Positions 1 to 11,326 of a stretch of DNA of 64,000 nucleotides are shown here, piece after piece. The stretch's first letter is position 1, and each line of letters opens with the position of its first letter. The stretch covers positions 248,001 through 312,000 of the forward strand of contig JAAKBF010000091.1 of the NCBI GenBank assembly GCA_012656075.1, written 5' to 3'. This DNA comes from Phytophthora hibernalis (taxonomy: Eukaryota > Oomycota > Peronosporomycetes > Peronosporales > Peronosporaceae). Below the pieces are notes generated by a model. The model did no database searches. It saw nothing but the letters and a program-made list of their open reading frames with translations, and was not told the origin of the DNA. Made by a program: the position numbers and the translations under genes.

Positions 1-440
1 CGAGTTCACTATGGCAAGTTACCATTGGCAACAGTGCGCTTGCGTGCGCTCTTGACCGCTGGTCTGGCTGTCAAATCAGTCGTGCTTCGCGCGTCACGAG
101 GCGAAGCCGCTTCGAATGCTCGGGTGCCGTCCAGATCAAAGTCTCCGAATCGGAGACTCATCGGTGTCCGATGTCGCACAACCACCAAGCAAGAGGATGC
201 CAACCACACACCAACCAGGAGGTGCACCATCCCGAAGGCAAAAGATTCCCACGCCCCGCCACGTACGTCAGACAAATCATCGTCGCGGTCAATACGGTGG
301 GACCCGCGTGCGTCGCGCTTGACAAGATCGCTGATCGGTGGACGCAACGCTCCTCTTTCGCTGCTCGACTCAAAAACCTACACTTTCTATTCATCATATC
401 CTATCCTAGCGATATTGTGGTACAAGTTGTGCACCTTACT
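1..440. other. Left-edge region without a supported gene
   Basis: This is the 3' side of the first thaumatin-like gene. Open frames exist on both strands, including a minus-strand one (9-347) with one hydrophobic stretch, but it lacks an ATG start and shows no recognisable domain. I cannot support a gene here. An exon of a gene lying further left remains possible. Confidence 0.4.
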
Positions 441-1698
441 TTACGCGTCCATCACGTTGATCTCGCCTCGGGGCGTCAACATACCCGCGTACGAGGTCGC
501 CGATACCGACACCTTGGGCTCCATGGCCTCGAACTGCTGCTTTTTCCTCCTTACGATGACCACGGCGGCCACTGCAGCAACAATCACGAAGGCACCTGAA
601 ACGGAGACTGCCACCGTCCCTGTCGATGTCTTCGAACTCTCAGACTTCGTTGAAACTGTGCGGTCATTGCTGGCTGTGGAGCTATCACTCGTGGTCGGTG
701 TTGAGGAATCCGTCTCAGGAACCACCGAAATGGTAGCGTCCTGGGTTGAGACCTCCTTGGAGACCGACGAGCTGGAGGAGTTGAAGCTTCCAGCCCTCGA
801 CAAGGACGACGAGGAATTTACCTCCGGCGCGGGTGTTTCCGTTGGCACATGCTCCGGCGTTTTGGTTGCGATAGGCGCCGTTGTTGGTTCTGGGGTTGGA
901 GCAGCGGTGGTCGGCACCGGGGTTGCGGTCGTTGGCTCCGGGGTCGGAGCTGCAGTCTTCGGAGCCGCCGTTGTTGGCACTGGAGTCGGTACTGGAGTTG
1001 GAGCGGCAGTCGGTGCCACGGTGATTGGAGCTGTCGTTGAAGTGGTTTTAGCGGTGCTGGATCCACCCGGGCAGAAAATTAGGTCGATGGAGGCCGTGTC
1101 GGCGCACGAGTGTGTTTTGCCATCGTCGCTTGGGAACTGGTAGGCATCGTTACAGCCGTCTTCCATACAAGTGATGGTGGCACACCCTGACGGAGCAATC
1201 TGCATAGCTGTGTTGAAACCGTTGCCTCCCGTGACGGCCTTGCAGGCTTCCAATGACGCGCAGTTACCAGGCTGTACGATCGAAGGAAAGGGACACAACG
1301 TAAGTGAGTTGCTCCAATGTGTTCATGACAGTGTAGCACAACGTACCCCGGTCGATCCCGTAGGGATAATGCTGATGTCGTACCAGGTATAGCCACCCGT
1401 GATGGAGAACTCAGCGACTGCAATGGGCAAGCAACGACTTGTCAGGAAAAACAATCATAGAGGCATTGCAATGGAAGACCAACGTACGAGTGGCTTGGGA
1501 TCCAACACCGTTGCGGAACATGCCATTGAAGCCCGCGGAGAGAGTGCGCGTCGTGCTGCCTCCAGAGGCAAGGGTCTGCGTTCCCGAGTTGTCGTAGAGC
1601 TGGATGCTCTCGCTGCATTGGTTGTAGATTTTCAGGGGCGTGGCCTGCGCCACCGCCAGACTCAAGACGAACGTGCTCACGGTTGTCAAGATCTGCAT
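441..1698 (-). CDS. Membrane-anchored thaumatin-like protein, copy 1
   Basis: Three exons: 1698-1488, 1417-1347 and 1271-441, with GT-AG introns. The phases fit and give about 370 aa with no frame break. The order is: signal peptide (MQILTTVSTFVLSLAVAQA); thaumatin-like domain starting at IYNQCSES, with LAEFSITGGYTWYDISII across the exon 1/2 junction and the Cys-rich half in exon 3 (ending IDLIFCPGG); a long Thr/Pro/Ala stalk; a Ser-rich segment; one transmembrane helix near the C-terminus; then a basic RRKKQQ stop-transfer and a short cytoplasmic tail. Thaumatin-like proteins are usually soluble and about 200-250 aa; here the domain is probably displayed on the cell surface on a mucin-like stalk. 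It is divergent from copy 2, and a third copy lies at 11.3-12.6 kb. Function is unknown (glucan binding is a family-level guess). Confidence 0.85.
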
Positions 1699-3349
1699 CG
1701 CGAAACACTGGCAATGTTCAAGTAGGAGTTGTGTAATCTCGGTCGAATGTAACGAAGTGAGCGACTACAGCGAGGGCGGACCCTCGCCTGGCAAAGGATC
1801 GCCACCGTTGCAGTCACCTTGCACTGGTCCTGCACTCAGTGTCGCATCGAGGTGTGGTATGCACCGCACGCTCTTTGAACGTGAGCCGACATACGTGCGG
1901 AAGGCGAACGGAATGTTCACGTCCAAGGCGTTTCGAAGGCCACCCGTTTCCTGTTCAAGAATGCAGAGCTTGCGATATTAATAGTACAGACCGCAGTGTC
2001 CGGACTCGAGCTTGAAGGTGCAACTTGCCAGTCTCTATCCTGCAGCGTGGGAATCCCCACTGGGATGCACTCCGCCACGCACTTCGGCATGTTCGATCTT
2101 TCTATCAGAGATTAATGCTGAGACAGGCGAAAACTGAAGTTCGGTCCGAATATCGGTACAGTGTACCGGCCTCCTTGTCGAGGCCCATTTTGCGCGGCTT
2201 CGGTTTTGCAGGGATCGACGACACGTTGTGTTTCTTTAAGCCTTATGATTTGCTAGACCGAAGCTGCCTTCGAGGCCAAGAGTCTTGGGATGCCGCGATC
2301 GGCAATGGCGCTGCTCAGAGCAGTGCTCTGCTTGCATTCTCGTCATTCGCCAGCGCGTCTTGGGATTTGGCATACAAAGACGCGACGGCAAATGCTGGCA
2401 ACTTGCCAGTGGCAAGCAAATGAGACGCACCCAACCATCTTGATGCTTGGTATCAAGCGCCAAGTCAGCCGGCGCTACTTTCGATCTGGCTATCCCGGTG
2501 TTTTGCTTGGCATCGACATGCTAAAAACTTAGACGCGATTGGGTGCGTCTCATTTGCTTGCCGCTGTCAAGTTGCCAGCACTTGATAGAATTGCAGCTAT
2601 TGTCCTATTTTCTTTGCTAACGTTTCCGACATCTTCGGAAAGATCTGAACACTTATCCCAAAATTTTCAAGTAAAAAAAATGTACATAGAATAGGGATTA
2701 CATTGTTAACAACCTAGATCTTCAGACTGTACCCGTACAATATAATAAATATTATTTCAAATGTCATGTGATGGCGCGACCAGACGAAAACATCGTTTAC
2801 AAAACCCAAGATAGCTGACAGATGAATCTGGCTGTCCGCATTGTTGATACAATTGAGCGCCAACAAAATGGAATTGCTACGTTGGATTGACGATTGAGTC
2901 GTGGCGCAACAAATGAAATTGTGGAAGTGAAGACAGCTTGATGTACGAAGTTCGAAGTTGAGCTTTTCGATTCACCTGGAGAAACAAACTTACGAACCAC
3001 AGCCACGAAGGTACCCATACGACGGCAACAAACCGAACAAGCAATCCGACAAATTTTCTGCTTCACCTGCATTGCCGCAACGCATGCATTACGATGCGAA
3101 CAGTTCTCGCTACGAACAGCGCAACGAAAGCGAGGCGATCGGGTGCAATAACCACGGTCACCAGCGCCAGGCAAAGGTACCAACCAGGTGTCAAATTGCT
3201 GCCTGCCCTTGGCACGACATGTGGTGGCACACTTGGCATGGGTGTAGAGTCGTAAGGTGGGCTGAATGGATTTGGTGCCTTGCGTATCCGGGCTCCAGTC
3301 CGCCCATATCGACAAACGCCCCGCAGCACCCACCCACAGCGCTTGTACC
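1699..3349. other. Spacer between divergent thaumatin-like genes
   Basis: About 1.65 kb holding both 5' regions of the divergent copies 1 and 2. The only clear structure is the foldback repeat at 2393-2580. The part after 2580 is AT-rich. Open frames at 2797-3435 on both strands have no ATG-supported domain and look like chance. Confidence 0.5.
2393..2580. repeat. Foldback element with 42-bp inverted arms
   Basis: Arm 2393-2434 (TGCTGGCAACTTGCC...) is the reverse complement of 2539-2580 with 2 mismatches in 42. The arms are separated by 104 bp that does not pair. No coding capacity and no obvious target-site duplication. It resembles a small non-autonomous foldback/MITE-like element; transcription of it would give a strong hairpin. 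Confidence 0.75.
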
Positions 3350-4780
3350 ATGCAGATCCAGGCTTCCGTCGCCGCGCTTTCGTTGGCGCTGGCCGCATTC
3401 GCCTCTTCCACCGAGGCCTCCGTGCCCGTGACCATCTACAACCAGTGCAGCGAGAGCATCGAACTGTACGATAACTCGGCCACCGAGACCGTCGCGGCGG
3501 GCGGCACCACCAGCCGCACGCTGGCCGAGGGCTTCAGTGGAATGTTGCGCAACGGCGTCAGCGCCCAAGCCACTTGTACGTTGGTTTGCATTCGAATACG
3601 GGGGCATATCTAACAGTTTTTGGTTGTTGTTCGTGCAGTGGCAGAGTTCTCCGTGACTGGCGGCTTCTTGTGGTATGACCTCAGTATCATCCCCACGGGC
3701 CCAGTCGGGGTAAGTCGTTGTCGGTGTATAATTGAAATTGGAGTTTGGGTGTTGACGATTGCGTTGTTGTGGTGAATTCACAGCCTGGTTACTGCTCGTC
3801 GCTCCAGGACTGCAAGTCCGTGACGGGCGGCACGGGATACAACACCCCCATGCAAATTGCGCCGTCCGGGTGCACCACCGTCACGTGTCTCGAGGACGGA
3901 TGCGCCGACGGGTACCAGTACCCCAAGGACGACACCAAGACCCACGCGTGTTCGGACTCGACCTCCGTGGAACTCACTTTCTGCCCCGGTGGCAGCGGAG
4001 GTTCCACCACACAGCAGTCGAGTGAAACCACCACGCAGCAGACGACGCAGCAGTCGACGCAGCAGTCGACGCAGCAGTCCACGTCGGCGCCCACGTCTGC
4101 ACCGACTCCGGCTCCTACCCCGGCCCCGACTCCAGCTCCGACCCCAGCGGCGACACCAGCACCGACCCCAGCACCGACACCGGAGCCCACGACTCAGTCC
4201 CCACTCCTGCCCCCACTCCGGAGCCTACGACTGCTACCCCCTTCCGACCACCGCCGCTCCGACTCCAGAGCCGACGACGGCGACACCGGTTCCGACCACT
4301 GAGGCTCCGACGCCCACGCCTACGGAGACCCCGATCCCGACAACGGCCACCCCTGAACCTACGACGGAGACACTCTCGGAGGCGCCTACGAGCACCCCGG
4401 AGGTAACATACGCGGTTTCGAACTCCACGTCAGGCGAGGAGGAGCAGGAGGCGGCGACTGTGGTGCCTCAGACGGAGTCCAAGACGGGTACAACTACGGT
4501 TGCTAGTGCCCCGGAGGCTCAGACTGTCTCGGCCCCCTCGACGTCGACGTCGTCCAAGTCGAACGGAGGCACTGAGAGCGCCAACACACAGAGCAGCGAC
4601 AACTCAAGCACCGGTGCGGGCACCTACATTGCCACGGGCCTGGGCGGCTGTGCGGTGATTGCGGCTATCGCTGTGGTGGCCATCGCCCGCAAGAAAAAGC
4701 AGGAGCTAGACGCCTCGGAAGGCAAAGTGTATACCCAGGAGGACCTCATGACCCCCGTGACACACATCAACGTGCTGTAA
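3350..4780 (+). CDS. Membrane-anchored thaumatin-like protein, copy 2
   Basis: Exons 3350-3575, 3639-3709 and 3784-4780, in the same three-exon architecture as copy 1 (exon 2 is 71 nt in both). Signal peptide MQIQASVAALSLALAAFASS, then the thaumatin-like domain (VTIYNQCSESIELYDNS; Cys-rich part ending VELTFCPGG), a Gln/Ser/Thr run (TTQQ/STQQ repeats), a long PTPAPTP repeat stalk, one transmembrane helix (about 4621-4690), KKK and a cytoplasmic tail ending THINVL. The stalk repeat carries two frame breaks, near 4195 and in the C-run 4237-4241. Each is repaired by one added base, which restores PTT-VPTPAPTPEPTTATP and the downstream frame carrying the membrane anchor. Without repair, translation stops at 4302 and the protein would be secreted. 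A real frameshifted soluble form cannot be excluded. Confidence 0.8.
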
Positions 4781-5147
4781 GTCGTGCGTCTACTGAGGTC
4801 GTGTTCACCCCAGCCGTACCACGGTAGTGAGGACACCACAGAATATCACTCGGGCACTCACTCGGCCAGGCAGTTTTGACAAAGGTATCAAGTGTTGATA
4901 CGGACGGGCGATAACCGAGTAGGTTCGCTGTGGCAGTGGTGGGATTTTGTATAGGGTCCGCAGCAGACTAGCTTTTGAAAGGATGATCTTTTCACCATTG
5001 TCGAAAAGCGTGTCTTTCATGATCTTTACGGAGTTTTCAGTTGGCGCTGAACTAGTTGAAGGCAGAAATTACGTCGAATTCAAATAAAATTAACACCTAG
5101 TAACGGAGTTAGGGAACCCTGCTCAACCTACTCCTTCTCCAGTAAGC
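4781..5147. other. Convergent spacer
   Basis: 3' regions of thaumatin-like copy 2 (+) and the GPCR-PIPK gene (-) meet here. No gene or clear structured element seen. Confidence 0.4.
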
Positions 5148-8100
5148 TTATGCTTGTTCGCTAGCAAGGCTGGCCATCGCTATCTCCTTGATTGTCTTCG
5201 AGTCTGGGCGAGACTTCGTCTCTTTGGCGTTTGCGGCATTCGAGTCGATTTCCCAGTCCTGATCCATGTCTTCGGGGGCGGGTCCGCCGAGCAGAATCTG
5301 TGTGCAACGCGCCTGGAATCGACGGCAGTACGCGGTAGGTGCAACGGCAGAAATGCCGCGAGCAGACTTGCCGAGCAGCACCTTGCCAGCCTTTTCGAGC
5401 TGCTTTTCCCAGTCCCATTGCTGCAGAATGTCGATGATGCCCACAAAATATACTTCGCTGTCGCCAAGCGGGGCGAGGTTCTTGCCGCTGTGAGGTTCTT
5501 CGAACTCGCGGGTGAATGATCCATGGAAAGCTGAACTGGCAATTCCAGGTGCACTATCAGGGACACGCAAATGGCACTTATGGACGCCAATAAGCAGCGA
5601 ATAGTCCATGATTCCAACGTCTCGAAGAAACTCGCAGTCCGAAACGAGCTGAGCGTGCAGATGATCCGCGACTTGTCGAGGCAAATGCAGCGACCGGGCC
5701 AAGTCAAGTCCTTGAAAACAATGTCGGGTCGGTGGATATGGAAGGGAAACTGCGGCACGGAGTGATCGTCCACTGCTGTAGTACGACCATCGTCAGTGCT
5801 CACAGTAGCGTTCGGCGTATCGCCCTCGTCGAAAACGTAAGTCGCATCACACTCGGCGCATGTAACCCGGTCACCTCGTTGTGGCCGACGTGCACGACGA
5901 TCCACCCACGAGCCTTTCACGTCATACTTCTCCGTGATCGTTGCGGTGTGACTCTCGCTGTGCAAAACATTTGACATGACGGCAAAATAAAAGTTTCGAC
6001 CATAAAGCCGCACGCGATGGCAACCAAAGAAGCGGATGAGTCGCGAGTGCGGGTTCGCAGTCAAATAGCGGGCGTACTCTGGGGCCATATCCACAAGCGC
6101 TCGGCATTCTTTTTCCTTGAGGCTCTTGACCAGAAGCGAGTTGTCACCCGAAAAGAACATGAAGGCACCACTTGATCCGGCACTTACACGTTCCTTGGCT
6201 GTCGTACGGAAGCTAGCTAAGTATTTCTCGTCCGAAAGACCGAACGCCAACCTGATCGCACGGAACTCCCGTGGGGCGTAGTCCACAAACACCTTTGGTT
6301 TTGGATCGTCGGGCAGAAATTCACGCCCCACTGCGTTACTCGGGGATGGCGTATCTAGGGGTGCTTCAGTACTTCCACTTCGACCAAGAAAGACACCTCG
6401 TCCCTGACTGAACGCTGAGGTGGCTGTGCGACGCAGGCCAGCAAGTACAGTCGAGCGGGTCGAGCGTCCTTCTACTGTCGGTTCGTCAGAGGACCTGGTG
6501 CTCTGTAACTCAATCTCCTGTTCGAACAACTCGAAAGGTACCTGAGACACTGGATAGAGAGAAAATCGCCCCGGGGTTTGGTGGAACGAGCGGAATGTGA
6601 CACCGCTCGCCGTTAGCGTGCTCGGTCTTTGGGTTCCTTGACTGCGGCTGTGTAGAAGATGAAGTGGATGTTGCCAATTATCGGGGTAGTCTAAGGTGGT
6701 AGTCGCTGTGAACGAAGTCGGCCGCGGGAGGTGTGCTCGACCTTCAGCAAAAGTATCCTCACCTTCAAAACCAGCTAGCGATTGACGGGGTGCAGCAACT
6801 GGGAACGCTGCATGTGACTCACAGTACGCCCGAGGTGACGAGAGAATAGTGACGTTCTGCACGTGGGAGATGAACGTGCTGTTTACCAGAGTCGAATCTC
6901 GCTCGGCGCCTACGAAAAGGGTTGTTTCTACCAATCCACCAGAGCGGTTTCGCATCGCTGAATTGACGACGCTATCGTCTCCATGTACAGCTCCGCCATC
7001 GCCGATTGGGACACTCGATGACCTTGCACGCTCTGCCGATCGAATGATGGCTTTCGTGATTCCACACACAGTGTAATAAATAATTTCTCGTTGCAGTGTC
7101 TCGTTATTTTGCGAGGCTTCGTACGACTCCACTGTCGAAGCGTCGAATGAAGATGATGATGATCGGCTTGATCTCGCTGTTGATGGGCGATCAACCATCG
7201 ACGATAACGATGGTAGCGAGTGTCGTTCCTGTGGTCGTAATGCGGCGCTTTCGCGCACGCTTTCGTGTGCCTCGAACGCCAACACCATGGATGTAGGCGA
7301 CGTTATTGGTATTTCGCGCGGTGCCAGCACGCCTGCCTCCATGGACATTACTGTGGCGGATAGGACTGCAGCCTGGTTCATCCTTTGAGCTCCACTGTCT
7401 CCGTTTGATGATGTCGACAACGATGCCGACTGCGACGAATTTGAGGCTGACTGTCCTAATGATGGTCCATCGTCGTCCTCTTTACACTGGTGCAAGCCAC
7501 AAAGAAATACTCCCAGCGGACAGCACGGTTTGTTCACACTGATCCACACGACACCAGTAATGAAACCTTTGGCGGTGAGCACGAAGTGGAAAAATGCGTT
7601 CAAAAAGTTCATCCCACCATCGCGCTGTTGTGTATCCCCTCCACCTGGATGTTCGCGAGTGCAGAAGCATTCGAGCGGTAGACGAAAAAGACCACCAGCA
7701 GTACAAGCCACGTAGCATTGAGCGCGTGCACGAAAATGGTCATGCGCTTCATAAGGCGACGCCGCGCCTTGAGGGCAATGATCGTCCCGCTGTTGGATCG
7801 CCACCAGCCCACCACGAGACTCAACTGCGCTGCAACAACAACGAGCACGACAATCGCGACCAAAATGCCCCAGAACTCCAAGTTCAACTCCTGCCACTGC
7901 GCCAATCTGCGCGTTCGACTCGCTGCAGAGTCATCGGCATCCGGGGCAGCATCGGAAGTATCAGTGCCACTGACCGGCAAATCTCAGCGCCCGTGAGTTG
8001 GAATTTGTCTTGGATGTGCTTCGAGAAGAGCACCAAGGGCATAGCGACGCTGGTCACCAGCGAGAAGCCCCACACCACGATGTGATACAGCACTAGCTGC

Positions 8101-8800
8101 CTCTTGTAGCTAGCGAACGGGTTCGAGACGGACACGAAGAGGTGCAAAATGGCCGCTCCGAACCAGCCCACGCCGGCCAGCAGCATGAACATCTCCAGAC
8201 CGGCGGCGACGCTGCAGGTGGCGAGTCGCATGGGGCGACACTCTCCGTCCTCTGCACTGCACATGGTGAACACGTGCGTGAGTGTGAGTGTGGCCAGTCC
8301 GAACTCGCTGAGCGCCACGTAGGCGAGCAGCTCATTGGGTCGTCGTCGGAGTCTTCGTCTTCGCAAAAGGATGCGAGCACCAACAGCGTCGTGAGTAGAC
8401 TCAGTCCTGCTCCAAGGACAATGGGCGACAGACTCTGGATGTGGTTGGGGGCTGCGAAACTCAGTGCAAAACACGAAAAGAAGAGCGTGGCGGCCCCTGC
8501 CCAGAAGAAGACGCGACGCCAACGTCGACGCGCGCGTCTCCATGTGGCCAGACGCGTCGGCAGCTCCGTCTTGTCTGGGATCGAAGGCTGCAACTCGGGC
8601 ACTTGCAGTTGTTGACTGGACGCACGCCACTCGGAGGACGTCGACGCGCCCAAGATGACGGACAGCGCGTGCGAATGACTGCGACTGCGCTCCATCATGA
8701 GCTCCAACTCGTGCGTGGGCGTGGCCAGCTCCTGGTACTGCGGACTGTGCGCGTGCATGGCGGGACTTGGAGGACGCAGCGCTCGTCTCGGCGCCGGCAT
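5148..8800 (-). CDS. GPCR-phosphatidylinositol phosphate kinase fusion (GK type)
   Basis: About 1,218 aa after bridging four one-base frame breaks at 8337-8339, 7976-7977, 7613-7615 and 5705. The N-terminal third has seven to eight hydrophobic helices (first around FFWAGAATLFFSCFALSF, last around NFLNAFFHFVLTAKGF). A Ser-rich cytoplasmic linker follows, then a PIPK catalytic domain: Gly-rich loop SAGSSGAFMFFSGD with the ATP-binding Lys in LLVKSLKEKE, YDVKGSWVDR, the MDYSLLIGVH motif and the metal-binding Asp in GIIDILQQWDWEK. Such GPCR-PIPKs are established in oomycetes (and as RpkA in Dictyostelium) and are thought to couple an unknown external signal directly to PIP2 synthesis. Start taken at ATG 8800 (MPAPRRALRP); an upstream CACAG could also be an acceptor from an earlier exon. 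All four breaks fix by one base in short runs and leave conserved motifs aligned, so I consider the gene functional. Confidence 0.85.
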
Positions 8801-9760
8801 CCTGTGGGGAACCAAGTAAGGGGCTCACTGCGCAGAGATAAATATACAGGCTAACACCCGAGACGAGCTTTCTGCACCTTTTCCAACGGTTTTAGGAGTT
8901 GCGGTGAAGAGTTCGGACTACAAGAGAGCGTGATTGGCTGACGAGATGGCTACAGGACCATACGCCAGTGTGATTGGATGGCGAGATGGCTGCACTCCGT
9001 GTGTAATGGTGAGCTACGCCCTTTCGGACCTGCTGGTAAGTTGTTGTTTACCAGTGGCAGTATTAATATTGGTGTTTGGGAGCTTTTACTGTGCGATGAG
9101 TCGGACTGGCAGCGTCAACAGTTCTCTCTATGGTGCTAAATCCGTTGTCGCAACCGATGTAAAAGTGTCGACGCTTGATACTTCGGACGCCGTCACAGCC
9201 GATGGGTGCAGTCCTTGCGAAACGGAATATGATTCACGCCGGACACGAGTTCACTGTCACGCGCCACCAGCAGTCATTAGGCAGAGGTGATCTCTACCAG
9301 ACGAAGATTTATTGCCAGGACGTTGCCTTTCACGACTGTCGCTGTTAAAGGGCAAGCGGTTTCGGCTTTTACGGTTTTCAGATAAATGGTTTTCGGACAG
9401 GTCCGTTTCACTGCAATGGCAGAGATGATGGCACGAAGTCACCGCAGGTTTAGCACCTCGCGACTAAGACACCAAGCAGCGTCCAACATGACTGACGAAC
9501 CTGGGCGCCTTTGTTCGTTAAGAATCCGATTGCGCGGGGCTAAGACAGGAGTTTTCGTGTGGACGCGAATGCCTGTTCTCTTTGCCACAGCTCCACCCTT
9601 CTTGCTAGAGTTCATTGGTCTGGTTCTGTGTCCCTCTCTCCAACATTATGTCCGGTGGGTGCACTGAAGGCGCTTGGCGAAGCGGAACATCGAGCCGCTC
9701 GTCGTCCTCGAAGTGGAGCGGGGTCTACGTATTATCATAGTAAATTTTACCACTTCAACA
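8801..9760. other. Spacer upstream of the GPCR-PIPK gene
   Basis: 960 bp between the start of the GPCR-PIPK gene and the 3' end of the LRR gene. It contains an imperfect direct repeat near 8930-8992 (GTGATTGG...GAGATGGCT twice). A short hydrophobic frame at 8946-9290 is not supportable as a gene. Confidence 0.4.
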
Positions 9761-10991
9761 TCAAGCCGTACAACAGACGTACAGGAAGTCGGCAAACTCT
9801 TGTCCCGGGAGGTACTTGGCCGCTACCTGTCGTCGAGCTTCGAGGTCGCTGCCATGCATGACGAGCGCCTTCACTTTCTCCTTTGACGTCACCTGTTGAC
9901 CATCCAGCTTTTGGAGCTGTTGCAGTCTTCGGACCACTCGAGCACGATAGAAGACCTGGGAGACCTGGGTCTCTACCAGTGGACACCCGTGAAGCGAGAT
10001 CTCTCCAAGATAGCGGAGACCTGCCAAACAGTTGAGCTCGTTGATATCTGTCACATGGTTGTGTGCAAGCTCCAATCGCTGCAGTCGAGTGTAGTCCTAT
10101 TTCCACATACCAACACATTCGTTACCATCTCCACACACACACTAGGCTATTGTGCACGCACCCCAAGACTCGACAGCGTTTGAAGATGGTTGTGAGCGAC
10201 ATCCAAGTGGGCCAATCGTGGTAGCAGCGACACCCCTGGATCAATACTCGTTATCTGGTTGTGGCTCAGCAATAGCGTCTCTAGAGCCTGAAGCCCGCGC
10301 GGTGATTCTTCACCGGCCACCAAACCGCGCATCGACGTCAAGCGGTTGTGTGAGAGGTCCAGTAGCCGCAGGAAACGAAGCTGACTTACGCCCGAAATCT
10401 CCTCGATGGTGTTGTGTGCGAGTCGAAGCTCCAGCAAGAACGGATGTGTATTCGCCAACTCGCGGCGAGGCATTGACACGATTTTGTTCTTGCTCAGTGT
10501 CGCCCTGCGGAGCAGCGAACCGATCCAACGAGCACCTTCTACCCATGCGTTACCTGGGCAGCATTTTGGTACCTCAAAGTCTAGGACTTCAGTGAGGTGG
10601 TTTTCTTCGGCGTCCAGGGTGAGCAACAGCGGAATATGCTGCAGCGGTGCTAAAGACTCGAGCTCGTTTCGGTTGCACACCAAGTGCTTCGAACAGAGAG
10701 AAAGTACGTTAGAACCGATCGATACCGACGCCTCACCGTTCGCACCTGGATGTGTGGGAACTCGCGAATTGTCTCGATATCTGAAAGACGCAAACCCGTG
10801 AGCGCCGCTGTGGTGTAAATGTGCGCTTGTGTGAACGGGTTGCGTCCGAGAACATTCAACCGCTTGGTGACCTGCTCGCGCCTAAGAGCTGCTGGCACAC
10901 TGCTCCCGACGTCCACCACATCTTCCACTGTGTACGGCTTTGCCTCCTGATCAGCTTCGCCTTGCTGTGGGAATAGCTCATCTGTCAACAT
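9761..10991 (-). CDS. Leucine-rich repeat protein
   Basis: Exons 10991-10746, 10686-10162 and 10078-9761 join in phase to about 362 aa without frame breaks. ATG at 10991 (MLTDELFPQQ). LRR units of the SDS22/flagellar type run through most of the protein: LRLSDIETIREFPHIQ, HLVCNRNELESLAPL, LRLAHNTIEEISGVSQL, LDLSHNRLTSM, LLLSHNQITSIDPG, LDVAHNHLQTLSSLG and ELAHNHVTDINELNCLAGL, followed by a capping segment (LGEISLHGCPLV). A stretch around CCPGNAWVEGARWIG, between two repeats, looks non-LRR and may hide a further short intron or a small error. There is no signal peptide, so it is probably intracellular. Such proteins often serve axoneme or scaffold roles, but the specific ortholog is not recognised. 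Confidence 0.75.
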
Positions 10992-11326
10992 GTCTGCCTC
11001 CTTTTGATGATCGCGAAGCGACTGAAGGAAGCGGCGGGTGGCGTTTCATGTAGCTGCTTGAGTCGATCACTACGATGGTCTAACGCGGCACACACACATC
11101 GATGAAAGCAAGAATGAAAAGTATACGCGAACGTATCAAGCCAACCAATTCATTGTTCTGCAAACAACTGCGTGTGCTTTGACGTGGAATAAAAGAGCAA
11201 ACACACTACACACAAAACTGAAAGCCGATGCGAAGAAGCTAGTGAAAGGGTCCACGTCGTGAAGGTAGCGAGTCGAACGCTTGAGAAGAGAGGAGGCGTG
11301 CCAATGTCATGACTCTAGTAGCTTGA
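10992..11326. other. Short spacer
   Basis: 5' region of the LRR gene and 3' end of thaumatin-like copy 3. No feature seen. Confidence 0.4.

Noticed and set aside
9..347. Minus-strand frame with a hydrophobic segment at the left edge
   Set aside because: No ATG start, no family resemblance, and overlapping frames of equal length exist.
25..1143. Long plus-strand frame with GVGAAV repeats over thaumatin-like copy 1
   Set aside because: It is the antisense of the Thr/Pro stalk; the minus strand has signal peptide, splice sites and domain.
4195..4268. An intron (GTCCCC...CTCCAG) explaining the thaumatin-like copy 2 frame change
   Set aside because: Splicing it gives the wrong downstream frame.
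5148..8800. Programmed ribosomal frameshifting in the GPCR-PIPK gene
   Set aside because: Four breaks of the same type in one gene, and the same pattern in many unrelated genes, fit sequence error far better; no shared slippery site plus downstream structure was seen.
8946..9290. Short membrane-protein frame
   Set aside because: One hydrophobic stretch only, no domain, unusual composition, and it lies in a promoter-like spacer.
10505..10560. A 49-nt intron inside LRR exon 2 (GTAACG...CGCAG)
   Set aside because: Removing it shifts the frame out of the following repeats; reading through stays open.
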